DNA of 35,235 nucleotides, from the NCBI GenBank assembly GCA_024709145.1, contig JANJXG010000061.1, positions 1-35,235 on the forward strand, given 5' to 3'. This stretch comes from Bacteroidales bacterium (GTDB taxonomy: Bacteria; Bacteroidota; Bacteroidia; Bacteroidales; F082). Numbering within the stretch: position 1 is the first letter of the stretch; each line of letters begins with the position of its first letter. Shown in pieces: positions 1 through 7,771 of this stretch. Under the pieces are notes generated by a model. It was not told the origin of the DNA. It saw nothing but the letters and a program-made list of their open reading frames with translations, and ran no database searches. The translations under genes were made by a program, and so were the position numbers.

Positions 1-372
1 GCAATGATAACGACTGTTTTACGAAATTTACTCTCGAATGCCATCAAGTTTTCCTTCAAGGGAGGTAAAGTTTTCATTACAGCTTCACACGATGACATTC
101 AAACCATCATTCAGGTAAGAGATGAAGGAACCGGCATAGACGCCAAATCCCTTCAAAACCTTTTCCGAATTGACATGGCTGTCTCAAAACCAGGAACAAA
201 CAATGAAAAAGGCACAGGTTTAGGACTCATTCTTTGTAAAGAATTTATTGAAAGACATGGGGGTATCATCGAAGTACGAAGCGTTGCTGGAAAAGGAAGT
301 ACATTTAGCATCTTCCTGCCAAAGAAGGCTGGAGGTAAGGTCAAATCAACAAACCTTGAACTACCTTTATGA
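1..372 (+). CDS. Sensor histidine kinase, C-terminal ATPase part (5' end outside window)
   Basis: The frame is open from base 1, so this is the 3' end of a longer gene. The visible 123 residues are a HATPase_c domain: an N-box (NLLSNAIKF), a G1 box (DEGTGI), an F-box-like LFRID and a G2 box (GTGLGLILCKEF), then a short lysine-rich tail. Such domains bind ATP and phosphorylate a conserved His in the preceding dimerisation domain, which lies outside the window. The stop overlaps the start of the next kinase gene in an ATGA, so the two are probably cotranscribed. The two share unusual stretches (FRID, GTGLGLILCKEF) and look like tandem duplicates. The sensor domain and signal cannot be known from here. 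Confidence 0.93.
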   Translation, partial: AMITTVLRNLLSNAIKFSFKGGKVFITASHDDIQTIIQVRDEGTGIDAKSLQNLFRIDMAVSKPGTNNEKGTGLGLILCKEFIERHGGIIEVRSVAGKGSTFSIFLPKKAGGKVKSTNLELPL

Positions 373-2099
373 TTCATATCGATTTAAGAACTGTATACAT
401 CAATTACGCCCTAATCAGCCTGATGAGCCTGGTTGTTATCGTATTTCTCTGGTATCAATCACACAGACGATTTCAAGGAATAGGTTTTTTCATGGCAGGC
501 ATCGCCGCACAAGTGGTAAGTTTATTGTTGATTTTCTTAAGAAATGCAATCCCTGACTTTGTTTCTATTAATATATCAAATACGTTGGCTGTTGGTGGTA
601 CTGTATTACAACTCATTGGTCTGGAGCAATTTGTCGGAATCCGACAGCGACTCACTAAGGTTACAACCTGGCTTTTGGCAGTTTTTTTCGTTATGGAAGT
701 TTATTTTACTTTCTTTATGCCTTCGTTGTATGCGCGCAATCTGCTGGTATCATCATTCTTTACTTTTGCGTGTTTACAAATTGTCTGGTTATTGTTGGTC
801 AGGGTTGATTCAAATCGCAGAAGAATAACTTTAAATGTTGGCATAACCTATTTGCTTTATGCTGCCATAAATGCCTTAAGAATAGTTGTTTACCTCTTCG
901 CTCCAACCGAAGGTAATGATTATTTTGCTTCAGGAGCATTTGAAATTTTTATCACGCTATCCTATCAAATGCTCTATGTTTATCTTACCTATGTAGTTGT
1001 GTTGATGGTAAATGAAAGGCTAATTTACGATCTCGAAAGCGAGGAAGAAAAATTCAATAAGGCATTTAGAATGGCACCTTATGCCATTTTGCTTACCCGG
1101 AAAGAAGATGGTAAAATCTTTGAAGTAAACGACAGCTTTTTTAGATTAACCGGGTATCAGCCTGAAGAAGTTATAGGTGAGACGACTCTGGGCCTGAAAG
1201 TCTGGGCCAATGAAACTGACCGGGAAAAAATTGTCTCTACTCTGAGCAAAAATGAAGCAGTGACAAGCAAGGAATTTCTGTTTAGGAAGAAAAGTGGTGA
1301 ACTCCTTACCGGGCTTATTTCCTCTGTGAATATTGATGTCAGTAACAAGCAAGTTATTTTGTCAATGATTGTCGATATCACCGACCGCAAAGTAATCGAA
1401 GAAAAGCTCATCGAAATGAATGCCACAAAAGATAAGTTTTTCAGCATTATAGCCCACGATCTTAAAAGTCCGTTTAACAGTATTCTGGGATTGAGTGAAA
1501 TTTTGTCCGATCAGATAAAGGAAAAAGATTATGGTGAAGCTGAAAAAATCAGCAAGGTTATTCATCATGCCGCTTCAAAAGCAATGGAGCTGGTAGTTAA
1601 TTTGTTGGAGTGGTCAAGAAGTCAGACCGGACGCATCGAATACACTCCTGAATATTTGCATGCTGACCTTTTGATCAGAGAAATTGTTGGTTTGTTTCAG
1701 GCATCTTTCGAACATAAAGACATCCGACTTGATATTGATCTGGCAAAAAACAGCATCATTTTTGCCGATAAAGCGATGATCAGCACCGTGGTCAGAAACC
1801 TGATCAGTAATGCTGTCAAGTTTTCAAGAAGAGGAGGCATAATTGAAATAAAAAGTATTCAAAGTAAAACGGATTGGATTTTTACAATACGGGATGAGGG
1901 TGTTGGCATGAAAGAAAAAGATTTGTCACAACTATTCAGGATCGATAAAAGTTTTTCAACTAAAGGTACTGAAAATGAAACAGGTACAGGACTTGGACTT
2001 ATTCTTTGCAAAGAATTTGTTGAGAGGAATAACGGTAAAATATCGGTTAGCAGCAAACCTGGTATTGGGAGCATTTTCACCATTACGATCCCCAATTAG
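369..2099 (+). CDS. Membrane-bound PAS sensor histidine kinase
   Basis: This 576-residue protein has four parts. Residues 10-215 are an integral membrane region with about seven hydrophobic segments and no family I recognise. Residues 228-345 are a PAS domain (EVNDSFFRLTGYQPEEVIG). Residues 350-420 are a HisKA domain with phosphoacceptor His363 in IIAHDLKSPF. Residues 460-576 are a HATPase domain with N-box Asn481, DEGVG at 509-513 and GTGLGL at 539-544. It should autophosphorylate at the inner membrane in response to a membrane or PAS-sensed signal. There is no receiver domain and no response regulator gene next to it, so the partner is unknown. The ATG overlaps the stop of the preceding kinase by ATGA, and the ATPase domains are very similar, which suggests duplication followed by change of the sensor half. 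Confidence 0.93.
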   Translation: MIHIDLRTVYINYALISLMSLVVIVFLWYQSHRRFQGIGFFMAGIAAQVVSLLLIFLRNAIPDFVSINISNTLAVGGTVLQLIGLEQFVGIRQRLTKVTTWLLAVFFVMEVYFTFFMPSLYARNLLVSSFFTFACLQIVWLLLVRVDSNRRRITLNVGITYLLYAAINALRIVVYLFAPTEGNDYFASGAFEIFITLSYQMLYVYLTYVVVLMVNERLIYDLESEEEKFNKAFRMAPYAILLTRKEDGKIFEVNDSFFRLTGYQPEEVIGETTLGLKVWANETDREKIVSTLSKNEAVTSKEFLFRKKSGELLTGLISSVNIDVSNKQVILSMIVDITDRKVIEEKLIEMNATKDKFFSIIAHDLKSPFNSILGLSEILSDQIKEKDYGEAEKISKVIHHAASKAMELVVNLLEWSRSQTGRIEYTPEYLHADLLIREIVGLFQASFEHKDIRLDIDLAKNSIIFADKAMISTVVRNLISNAVKFSRRGGIIEIKSIQSKTDWIFTIRDEGVGMKEKDLSQLFRIDKSFSTKGTENETGTGLGLILCKEFVERNNGKISVSSKPGIGSIFTITIPN

Positions 2100-2119
2100 T
2101 CAGGGTTTTTGAAAGGCTT

Positions 2120-2923
2120 ATGAAAAGATTCGTCCAATTTATTGTTCGCCAACCCTTACTTTTTCTGCATTATATTTCGTGGTTACTGGTTACAATTCCA
2201 ATTTTACCCATGTTATTTTTACAGGGGAAAAAGATTCGAAAAACTGCTGTCAGACTTCCGGAAGCAAAAAATCCTCAAGGGATATCCTGTCTTGATCAAA
2301 AACACACGCAACAAATGCTCTTTCTGGGTGAAAGTACCTTTGCTGGTGTTGGTGTTGAAACCCATCAGGAGGGTTTTCCAGGTGCTTTTGCAACAGCGCT
2401 GAGCAGCATTACTGGTGAAAATTACCACTGGACAGTTTATGCTAAAAGTGGCTATACAGTTAGCAGAATCCGACAGAAATTATTGCCACAAGTAATTGAA
2501 AAAGAAATTGATATCATAATCATTGGTGTGGGAGGCAATGATGCTTTTCATCTAATCAGTCCTTTTGTTTGGCTGCAGGATATCAGACTCCTGATAATCG
2601 ATTTGCGTCATCGATTTCCCGGGTCAAAAATATTTTTTACGCAAATTCCACCAATCAGAGATTTCCCAGCTTTCACGCCCCTGATCAGGAATCGTATCGG
2701 TTCATTGGCCGAATTGCTTGGCAAAGTACTGGTGATTGCCATCGAAGGTTGTGCTTCGGTTTGGTATTTAAATGAAATTATCAGTATAAATAAATGGTTA
2801 TCAGATAAATCTGTTACTGAAGGTAATCAGGATTTTTTTGCTGACGGGATTCATCCTTCAAAATTTGGTTATCAGCTATGGGCGATTGAAATGGCTTCAT
2901 TTGTGGCTGGTAAACTAAAGTAA
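2120..2923 (+). CDS. SGNH/GDSL-family hydrolase with N-terminal membrane anchor
   Basis: The 267-residue product carries the SGNH blocks in order: GES at 70-72 (nucleophile Ser72, a variant of GDS), a block II Gly near 111, GGND at 138-141 (Asn140) and DGIHPS at 242-247 (Asp242/His245 dyad). Family members hydrolyse esters such as acyl or acetyl groups on lipids and sugars. One hydrophobic segment at about 12-35 precedes a basic stretch and has no obvious cleavage site, so it is probably an uncleaved anchor. The gene starts 20 bases after the kinase stop and may be in the same transcript. The substrate cannot be told from sequence; a cell-surface polysaccharide or lipid esterase is a guess. 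Confidence 0.85.
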   Translation: MKRFVQFIVRQPLLFLHYISWLLVTIPILPMLFLQGKKIRKTAVRLPEAKNPQGISCLDQKHTQQMLFLGESTFAGVGVETHQEGFPGAFATALSSITGENYHWTVYAKSGYTVSRIRQKLLPQVIEKEIDIIIIGVGGNDAFHLISPFVWLQDIRLLIIDLRHRFPGSKIFFTQIPPIRDFPAFTPLIRNRIGSLAELLGKVLVIAIEGCASVWYLNEIISINKWLSDKSVTEGNQDFFADGIHPSKFGYQLWAIEMASFVAGKLK

Positions 2924-3000
2924 ATGCCCGCGAATGAATGAAATTGCGCGATTGGATGAGTTGCAGCACCCCTAAATCTGAAAGGTGGCCATTTTTAAAG

Positions 3001-3008
3001 TAACTTTG
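3001..3008 (+). promoter_or_regulatory. Bacteroidota-type -7 promoter element for the EamA transporter gene
   Basis: TAACTTTG matches the TAnnTTTG consensus exactly and lies 15 bases before the ATG at 3024. It rules against the longer GTG-initiated frame from 2985, which would begin upstream of transcription. No clear -33 TTG is seen at the usual distance. Confidence 0.55.
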
Positions 3009-3023
3009 CCAAAATTCATTTTC

Positions 3024-3953
3024 ATGACAGACCTTCAAAAATCCACAGTTGTTAAAGGCTCTATCGCGGTTGGAATATCCGCTATTTTATGGGGATTTGA
3101 TGGTGTAGTATTAACGCCTCAGCTCTTTCGTCTTCCGGTGGTGTATGTGGTATTTATCTTGCACTTAGTGCCGTTTTTTTTCATGAATTTCTTTCTTTTT
3201 AAGGAATACCGTCTGTTAGGTTCGATGAAAAAATCAGATTTGATTTATTTCATGCTGGTAAGTCTTTTCGGCGGAGCAATCGGCACACTTGCCATCGTGA
3301 AAGCCCTTTTCTTGCTTGAATTCAATCATTTATCCATAGTAGTTTTATTACAAAAACTTCAGCCTGTTTTTGCTATCTCGTTGGCAGCCATTTTGTTGAA
3401 AGAAAGAATAAGGCAATATTTTGTATTTTGGGCAAGCATTGCTGTCATCAGTGGATATTTTTTAACATTCGGACTTCAATGGCCCGATTTTTCTACCGGT
3501 AGCAAAACAATTCAGGCAGCTTTGTTGGCTTTGCTGGCAGCTTTTTCCTTCGGGAGTTCAACAGTGTTTTCGAAAAAAATACTTACCAATTATGATTTTG
3601 TAACCTCCACTTTTTTTCGATACGGAATCACAACCCTTATCATGCTTGGCTTCATGCTTGCTGTTGGTGATTTCAACAGCTTAACAGAAACATCAGGCAG
3701 AGAATGGTTTTTCATCTTTTTGATTGGATCAACAACAGGTTCAGGTGCAATTTTTTTGTTTTACTACGGCTTAAAAAAAGTAAAAGCGATTATGGCCACT
3801 ATAAGCGAATTACTCTTCCCTATTTCTGCAGTACTATTTGACTACCTGATTAATGGAAGCGTATTATCAGCCGTTCAATGGCTGGCCGCGGCCCTTATGG
3901 TACTGGCAATTATTCGCCTGAACGCAAGAGCTGAACCAAAGAAAATCAGCTGA
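3024..3953 (+). CDS. EamA/DMT-superfamily transporter
   Basis: The 309-residue product is almost entirely hydrophobic, with about ten predicted membrane helices in two similar halves, as in EamA (drug/metabolite transporter) permeases. A motif typical of the first half is seen in LQKLQPVFAISLAAILLKERI, where a Pro-containing helix is followed by an acidic-basic LKER loop. The second half has the matching SELLFPISAVLFDYLING. These are inner-membrane exporters or importers of metabolites such as amino acids; the substrate is not predictable. I chose the ATG at 3024 rather than a GTG at 2985 because a TAnnTTTG element sits between them. It is probably transcribed alone. Confidence 0.88.
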   Translation: MTDLQKSTVVKGSIAVGISAILWGFDGVVLTPQLFRLPVVYVVFILHLVPFFFMNFFLFKEYRLLGSMKKSDLIYFMLVSLFGGAIGTLAIVKALFLLEFNHLSIVVLLQKLQPVFAISLAAILLKERIRQYFVFWASIAVISGYFLTFGLQWPDFSTGSKTIQAALLALLAAFSFGSSTVFSKKILTNYDFVTSTFFRYGITTLIMLGFMLAVGDFNSLTETSGREWFFIFLIGSTTGSGAIFLFYYGLKKVKAIMATISELLFPISAVLFDYLINGSVLSAVQWLAAALMVLAIIRLNARAEPKKIS

Positions 3954-4035
3954 GTTTGGTTGTGTTGGTCAATTTCGATCAAAGAATCACTTGTCTTTTC
4001 TTCTAATTCGACGTATCTTAGCAGAATAACTTAAC

Positions 4036-4042
4036 AAGGAGG
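4036..4042 (+). promoter_or_regulatory. Strong Shine-Dalgarno site of the DUF2007 gene
   Basis: AAGGAGG lies six bases before the ATG at 4049. This is an ideal anti-16S match, and it stands out because almost every other start in the window lacks one, as is usual in Bacteroidota. Confidence 0.7.
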
Positions 4043-4048
4043 TTTGAA

Positions 4049-4279
4049 ATGCAAGAAGATTTGGTAAGGGTTTATACAGGTTCAATCGTTGAGGCCACTT
4101 TTCTCAAAGAACTCTTGGAGGAAAATCAGATTGGCTCTATCTTGCGAGACACATTGAATGAAAGTGTGATTGCAGGATGGGGATCTGGTTCACCAGAAGA
4201 CGCTGCCCTTCTCTATGTTGAGCAGGACCTGGCAATGAAGGCGATCACCATTATCAACGAATACATGGCATCACGATAA
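4049..4279 (+). CDS. DUF2007 (putative signal-transducing) domain protein
   Basis: A 76-residue protein matching the DUF2007 pattern: LVRVYTGSIVEATFLKELLEENQI at the start (a beta strand plus a helix like those of PII-like folds), then ILRD, and a C-terminal helix on AMKAITIINEY. The domain is called putative signal transducing because of fold resemblance; no biochemical role is established that I know of. It has a near-perfect Shine-Dalgarno site and its stop is three bases before the next gene, a PLP aminotransferase, so the pair is probably translated from one mRNA. A TATCTTAG at 4014-4021 may be a degenerate -7 element. There is no membrane segment, so it should be cytosolic. Confidence 0.8.
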   Translation: MQEDLVRVYTGSIVEATFLKELLEENQIGSILRDTLNESVIAGWGSGSPEDAALLYVEQDLAMKAITIINEYMASR

Positions 4280-4282
4280 TCT

Positions 4283-5113
4283 ATGGAGCAATGCCTTCAC
4301 GCTTATTTTATTGCCGATAAAGAGGTAAGAAGTTGTTGTGATTTTATCCCCTCTCATTTTGAATCGGAGCATTATGTTTATGAAGTAATCCGTGTGATTG
4401 AAGGTTGCCCTTTGTTTCTGGAAGATCACATTCAGCGGCTTGGCAAAAGTTGCGAGATGGCATCAATTTCAAAGGCGCTAAGCGAGTCAGCCCTTCGAAG
4501 GCAGTTGAATGTATTGATTGAAATGAATCAGGTTAGTGAAGGAAATGTTAAGATTATGATGTCATCCGCTGACTTTAATCTAAAATATGTTTCTGCCATG
4601 TGGTTCATCCCGGCAAGTTATCCTGCAAATTCCCAATATTTGAATGGTGTTCCCTTAGCCTTGATCGATTATCAGCGGCAATCACCTCAAATGAAACTTC
4701 ATCGACCTGATTACAAGTTACTTATTAGTAAAATCATGAATGAAAGGAATGTGTATGAGTTATTACTCGTGCATGACAACTTGATATTGGAAGGCAGCAG
4801 ATCCAATGTGTTTTTTATAAATCGAAATACAGTTTTTACCGCTCCTGAAACAAAGGTTCTTTCAGGCATCACACGAATGAAGGTAATTGATTGCTGCAGG
4901 ATGTTAGGGATTCCTCTCGTTTTAAGAGCTATCAGCCCAACCGAACTAACTGAAATGGAAGCAGCATTTTTGAGTGGTACTTCTCCTAAAGTCCTGGCAA
5001 TAAATCGAATTGATGAATTTAGTCATTTTAACCCAAAGCACGAAATCATTAAAAGAATTACCGGGCAATATAATTTGATGATTCAACAAACAATCAGTGA
5101 ATCAAAGGACTGA
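4283..5113 (+). CDS. Class IV PLP-dependent aminotransferase/aminodeoxychorismate lyase-like
   Basis: A 276-residue protein of fold type IV. An arginine-type entry motif follows HYVYEVIRVIEG at 30-41, with FLEDHIQRL at 45-53. Lys145 in RPDYKLL aligns with the PLP Schiff-base lysine of D-amino acid and branched-chain aminotransferases. EGSRSNVF at 170-177 supplies the conserved Glu, and SGITR at 194-198 binds the phosphate. The length matches the family. Sequence alone does not separate branched-chain aminotransferase, D-alanine aminotransferase and 4-amino-4-deoxychorismate lyase. The moderate divergence and small size argue against a main IlvE. It follows the DUF2007 gene by three bases. Confidence 0.85.
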   Translation: MEQCLHAYFIADKEVRSCCDFIPSHFESEHYVYEVIRVIEGCPLFLEDHIQRLGKSCEMASISKALSESALRRQLNVLIEMNQVSEGNVKIMMSSADFNLKYVSAMWFIPASYPANSQYLNGVPLALIDYQRQSPQMKLHRPDYKLLISKIMNERNVYELLLVHDNLILEGSRSNVFFINRNTVFTAPETKVLSGITRMKVIDCCRMLGIPLVLRAISPTELTEMEAAFLSGTSPKVLAINRIDEFSHFNPKHEIIKRITGQYNLMIQQTISESKD

Positions 5114-5125
5114 AGGTTTTTTTGA

Positions 5126-5133
5126 TACTTTTG
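5126..5133 (+). promoter_or_regulatory. -7 promoter element for the CAP-SPOR gene
   Basis: TACTTTTG is an exact TAnnTTTG match, 12 bases after the aminotransferase stop and 18 bases before the ATG at 5152. It places the start at 5152 rather than at an earlier in-frame codon at 5122 that lies upstream of this element. Confidence 0.55.
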
Positions 5134-5151
5134 CAAAAAGCATTTTCGGCA

Positions 5152-6015
5152 ATGAAACACGCGCTTCTTTTGCTCATCATCTTAACAAGTTTTTTTAGTC
5201 AGGTTACTGTACTTAATGCCCAGCTAACAACTGTTGAAAGTATTTGCCTGGATGAGCAGGAACTTAGGCTTGCCAATCTGATCAATAATTTCAGATTGCA
5301 AAATGATTTGCCGGCCATTCCACTTTCAAAATCACTCAGTTTTGTTGCCAAAACACATGCCTATGACCTTCAGCTAAATAAACAGGATACGAGCATTTGC
5401 AATGCTCATAGCTGGTCAAACAAAGGTAAATGGAAGGCTTGTTGTTATAATAATTATATCAATAGCAGCAATTGCATGTGGGACAAGCCCAAAGAGCTTA
5501 CTGCATACACTTTCAGAGGTTATGAGATAGTTTTTAGCGAAGAAGGTATCGTTTTGGTTGATAGTGTTTTCCGGTTAATTAAAACCAGTCCGGAAGCCTC
5601 CAGTCTTTTATTGGGTATAGATTCGCACAGCGATAAAAAATGGTTGGCCCTAGGTGTGGGTGTAAGTGAGAATTACATTTCCATTTGGTTGGGCCAGCGC
5701 AACGATATAGCTGGTAAACCATTGTTGTGTAGCGAGATACAAAATCAACAGAACGCTCAGGCAGCTGCTGTATCCATCACTGCAAGCGGTAAGGCGGCAA
5801 GGTATTATCTGATTTATGGAAGTTTTCAGACTCAGGCCGACGCAAACGAGGCTGTGAAAAGATACAAAAACAGCGGACTTGAAAATGTAAGTATCCTTAG
5901 GAAAGACGGACGTTTCAGAGTCGCCATCGATGCGTGCGACAATTTGAAAGATGCAATGAAAAGCAAAGAGAAATATCAGTCGCTCTATCCTGAAGCATGG
6001 ATTTATAAAGAATGA
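5152..6015 (+). CDS. Exported CAP (SCP/PR-1) domain protein with C-terminal SPOR domain
   Basis: The 287-residue product has a signal peptide at 1-23 (MKHALLLLIILTSFF, cleavage near LNAQ). A CAP-like domain follows at about 35-185: ELRLANLINNFRLQN, a His69 in THAYDL, His86 in NAHSWS and Glu125 in GYEIVF. It contains several cysteines (32, 83, 97, 98, 108, 193) that could form disulfides. The C-terminal part at 215-287 (RYYLIYGSFQTQADANEAVKRYK) is a SPOR domain, which in other proteins binds peptidoglycan lacking stem peptides. The final CAP tetrad His, usually in a late HY motif, is not obvious. The likely place is the periplasm or inner face of the outer membrane. I know of no assigned function for bacterial CAP-SPOR fusions. 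Confidence 0.85.
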   Translation: MKHALLLLIILTSFFSQVTVLNAQLTTVESICLDEQELRLANLINNFRLQNDLPAIPLSKSLSFVAKTHAYDLQLNKQDTSICNAHSWSNKGKWKACCYNNYINSSNCMWDKPKELTAYTFRGYEIVFSEEGIVLVDSVFRLIKTSPEASSLLLGIDSHSDKKWLALGVGVSENYISIWLGQRNDIAGKPLLCSEIQNQQNAQAAAVSITASGKAARYYLIYGSFQTQADANEAVKRYKNSGLENVSILRKDGRFRVAIDACDNLKDAMKSKEKYQSLYPEAWIYKE

Positions 6016-6070
6016 CAAAGACGATGATATCCTGAATCCTTCAACCTTTGTTTGATGAAAAATAATATTT

Positions 6071-6082
6071 TAGCAGCTGCTA
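6071..6082. promoter_or_regulatory. 12-bp perfect palindrome upstream of the deiminase gene
   Basis: TAGCAGCTGCTA is a perfect dyad 31 bases before the ATG. It abuts TAGACTTG at 6081-6088, a one-mismatch version of the -7 element. Its position would suit an operator for a dimeric regulator, but this is an inference from position and symmetry only. Confidence 0.3.
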
Positions 6083-6113
6083 GACTTGAATTCCCTAATA
6101 AAGTGAAAATTAC

Positions 6114-7742
6114 ATGAAAAAAATAAACTTCCTATCTGCATTGTTGATTTTGTTTCTTGGAAATGTTTCAGCACAGGTAGCCGTTTTCAACCCGGCTGAG
6201 TTCGAAAAAAACGAAGGTGTAATGATGGTTTGGGATTATAGCCCTTCTCGTGACTCGGTTATTGCCAACATTACCAAAGCAGCACAGCAGGCAGGTAAAG
6301 TTTGGATTGTTTATTATCCAGGCCAGGCGCCTGTAGACACGACTGATATCCGTAATTATCTGTATAGCAGAGGTGTAACACCCGACAGTTTGTATTTTAT
6401 TCCCGGTTTAACCGAAACATTGTGGGTTCGTGATTTTGGTCCCATGGTCATGTATGGCAATTTCGGACAGGGTAGCGAACGGTTTATCATGGATATGGGT
6501 TATAGCGCCTACAACAGGCCTAAAGATGACTCGCTTCCTGCTCAATTGGCAAACTTATGGAGCTGGGAAAAACTGGACCTTGGGCTTCAAATAGAAGGTG
6601 GTAACCTAATTTTCGATGGATTGACCCGCGGGTTTGCCTCAACGAGGGTTCATGAACAAAATCCGGAATACAGCCCTGCATTCATTCGAAATATGTTGAT
6701 TGATAAGTTCAATCTCATGGATTTTACTTTCCTGCAAAGCCTGAACAACAGTGGTGGTGGCATTTGGAAGCATGTTGATATGTTTATGAAAGTGCTTGAT
6801 TATGAAACAATTATTGTGTCATCCTACCCCAATCATTTGCCTGATTATCCGGTAATCGAACAAAATGTACAGATCCTGGAAAGCTTAAGCAATCATTTCA
6901 ACAAGCCATACACCATTATCAGAATTCCGGCGCCTCCTAAGGCTGACGGTACCTGGGCGACTACTCAGGATGATGAAATGCGCACCTACACCAATTCCCT
7001 CATCATCAACAACACGGTTATCATGCCGACTTACGGCTTAACTGAGTATGACGAACAAGCCAGAGCAATCTATTCTGAAGCTTTACCAGGTTATAAAATA
7101 ATCTCTGTTGATGCCAGAGCACTCACCATACTTGGAGGCGCTATCCATTGTGTTACAAAAGAAGTCCCTGCTGAACACCTCATCAGGATTGTTCATCGAA
7201 AAGTTACTGGCAGACAGGAATACAGCCCTGAAATGTATATTTACAGTAATTGCGAATCCAACGACGCTTTACAGGGAATGTGGCTTTATTACAAAGTGAA
7301 TGACCAGGAACAATACAATAAAGTACCTGTTTACATGGCATGTCCGCAAAATATTGGCATCATCGAAGGATTGAAACCAGGTGATAAGGTGCTGTATTAT
7401 CTTGAAGGTGTGTCAGTTAATGGAACTGCTACCTACCCTGCCGGAGCGCCCGCCGCGGGTTTTACTTTTTGGTTTGACACCTTGACCGACATTGATCAAA
7501 ATGAAGCCATTTCTTCAAAACTATCCATTTTCCCACAGCCAAATGATGGAAGTTTCACGATTATAAATGGTAGTTGTGAATTTGGGTTTCAACTGCGTAT
7601 TAGTGATGGGAGCGGAAGAATTGTATACATTGGTCAACACCAAAGTGGAGATCGACTGACATTAAATCTTCCACCTGGTTTTTATCTGTTGAAGGCCCAA
7701 TCAGGCGATAAAGTTAATACTGGCCGGATGATTGTCAGATAG
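6114..7742 (+). CDS. Secreted peptidylarginine deiminase-like protein with T9SS sorting domain
   Basis: This 542-residue protein starts with a signal peptide at 1-20 and has the agmatine deiminase / Porphyromonas PAD fold. The guanidino-modifying residues are all present: Asp107 in WVRDFGP, His220 and Asp222 in KHVDMF, Asn294 in YTNSLI and the nucleophile Cys346 in GGAIHCVT. Such enzymes turn arginine side chains or agmatine into citrulline or carbamoylputrescine plus ammonia. NRPKDD at 134-139 resembles the region of P. gingivalis PPAD that holds the two arginines contacting the substrate carboxylate; here the first is Arg135 and the second position is Lys137. An Ig-like part follows at about 375-458. 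A T9SS type A sorting domain covers 468-542 (FPQPNDGSF, ending in GRMIVR). It should be delivered to the cell surface or medium. Cytosolic agmatine deiminases lack both export signals. Confidence 0.88.
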   Translation: MKKINFLSALLILFLGNVSAQVAVFNPAEFEKNEGVMMVWDYSPSRDSVIANITKAAQQAGKVWIVYYPGQAPVDTTDIRNYLYSRGVTPDSLYFIPGLTETLWVRDFGPMVMYGNFGQGSERFIMDMGYSAYNRPKDDSLPAQLANLWSWEKLDLGLQIEGGNLIFDGLTRGFASTRVHEQNPEYSPAFIRNMLIDKFNLMDFTFLQSLNNSGGGIWKHVDMFMKVLDYETIIVSSYPNHLPDYPVIEQNVQILESLSNHFNKPYTIIRIPAPPKADGTWATTQDDEMRTYTNSLIINNTVIMPTYGLTEYDEQARAIYSEALPGYKIISVDARALTILGGAIHCVTKEVPAEHLIRIVHRKVTGRQEYSPEMYIYSNCESNDALQGMWLYYKVNDQEQYNKVPVYMACPQNIGIIEGLKPGDKVLYYLEGVSVNGTATYPAGAPAAGFTFWFDTLTDIDQNEAISSKLSIFPQPNDGSFTIINGSCEFGFQLRISDGSGRIVYIGQHQSGDRLTLNLPPGFYLLKAQSGDKVNTGRMIVR

Positions 7743-7771
7743 AGTTTTGACCAATAAATTTCTACTTTTCA

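Noticed and set aside
5650-6018. Minus-strand frame of 122 codons
   Set aside because: It is antisense to the CAP-SPOR gene with no supporting features.
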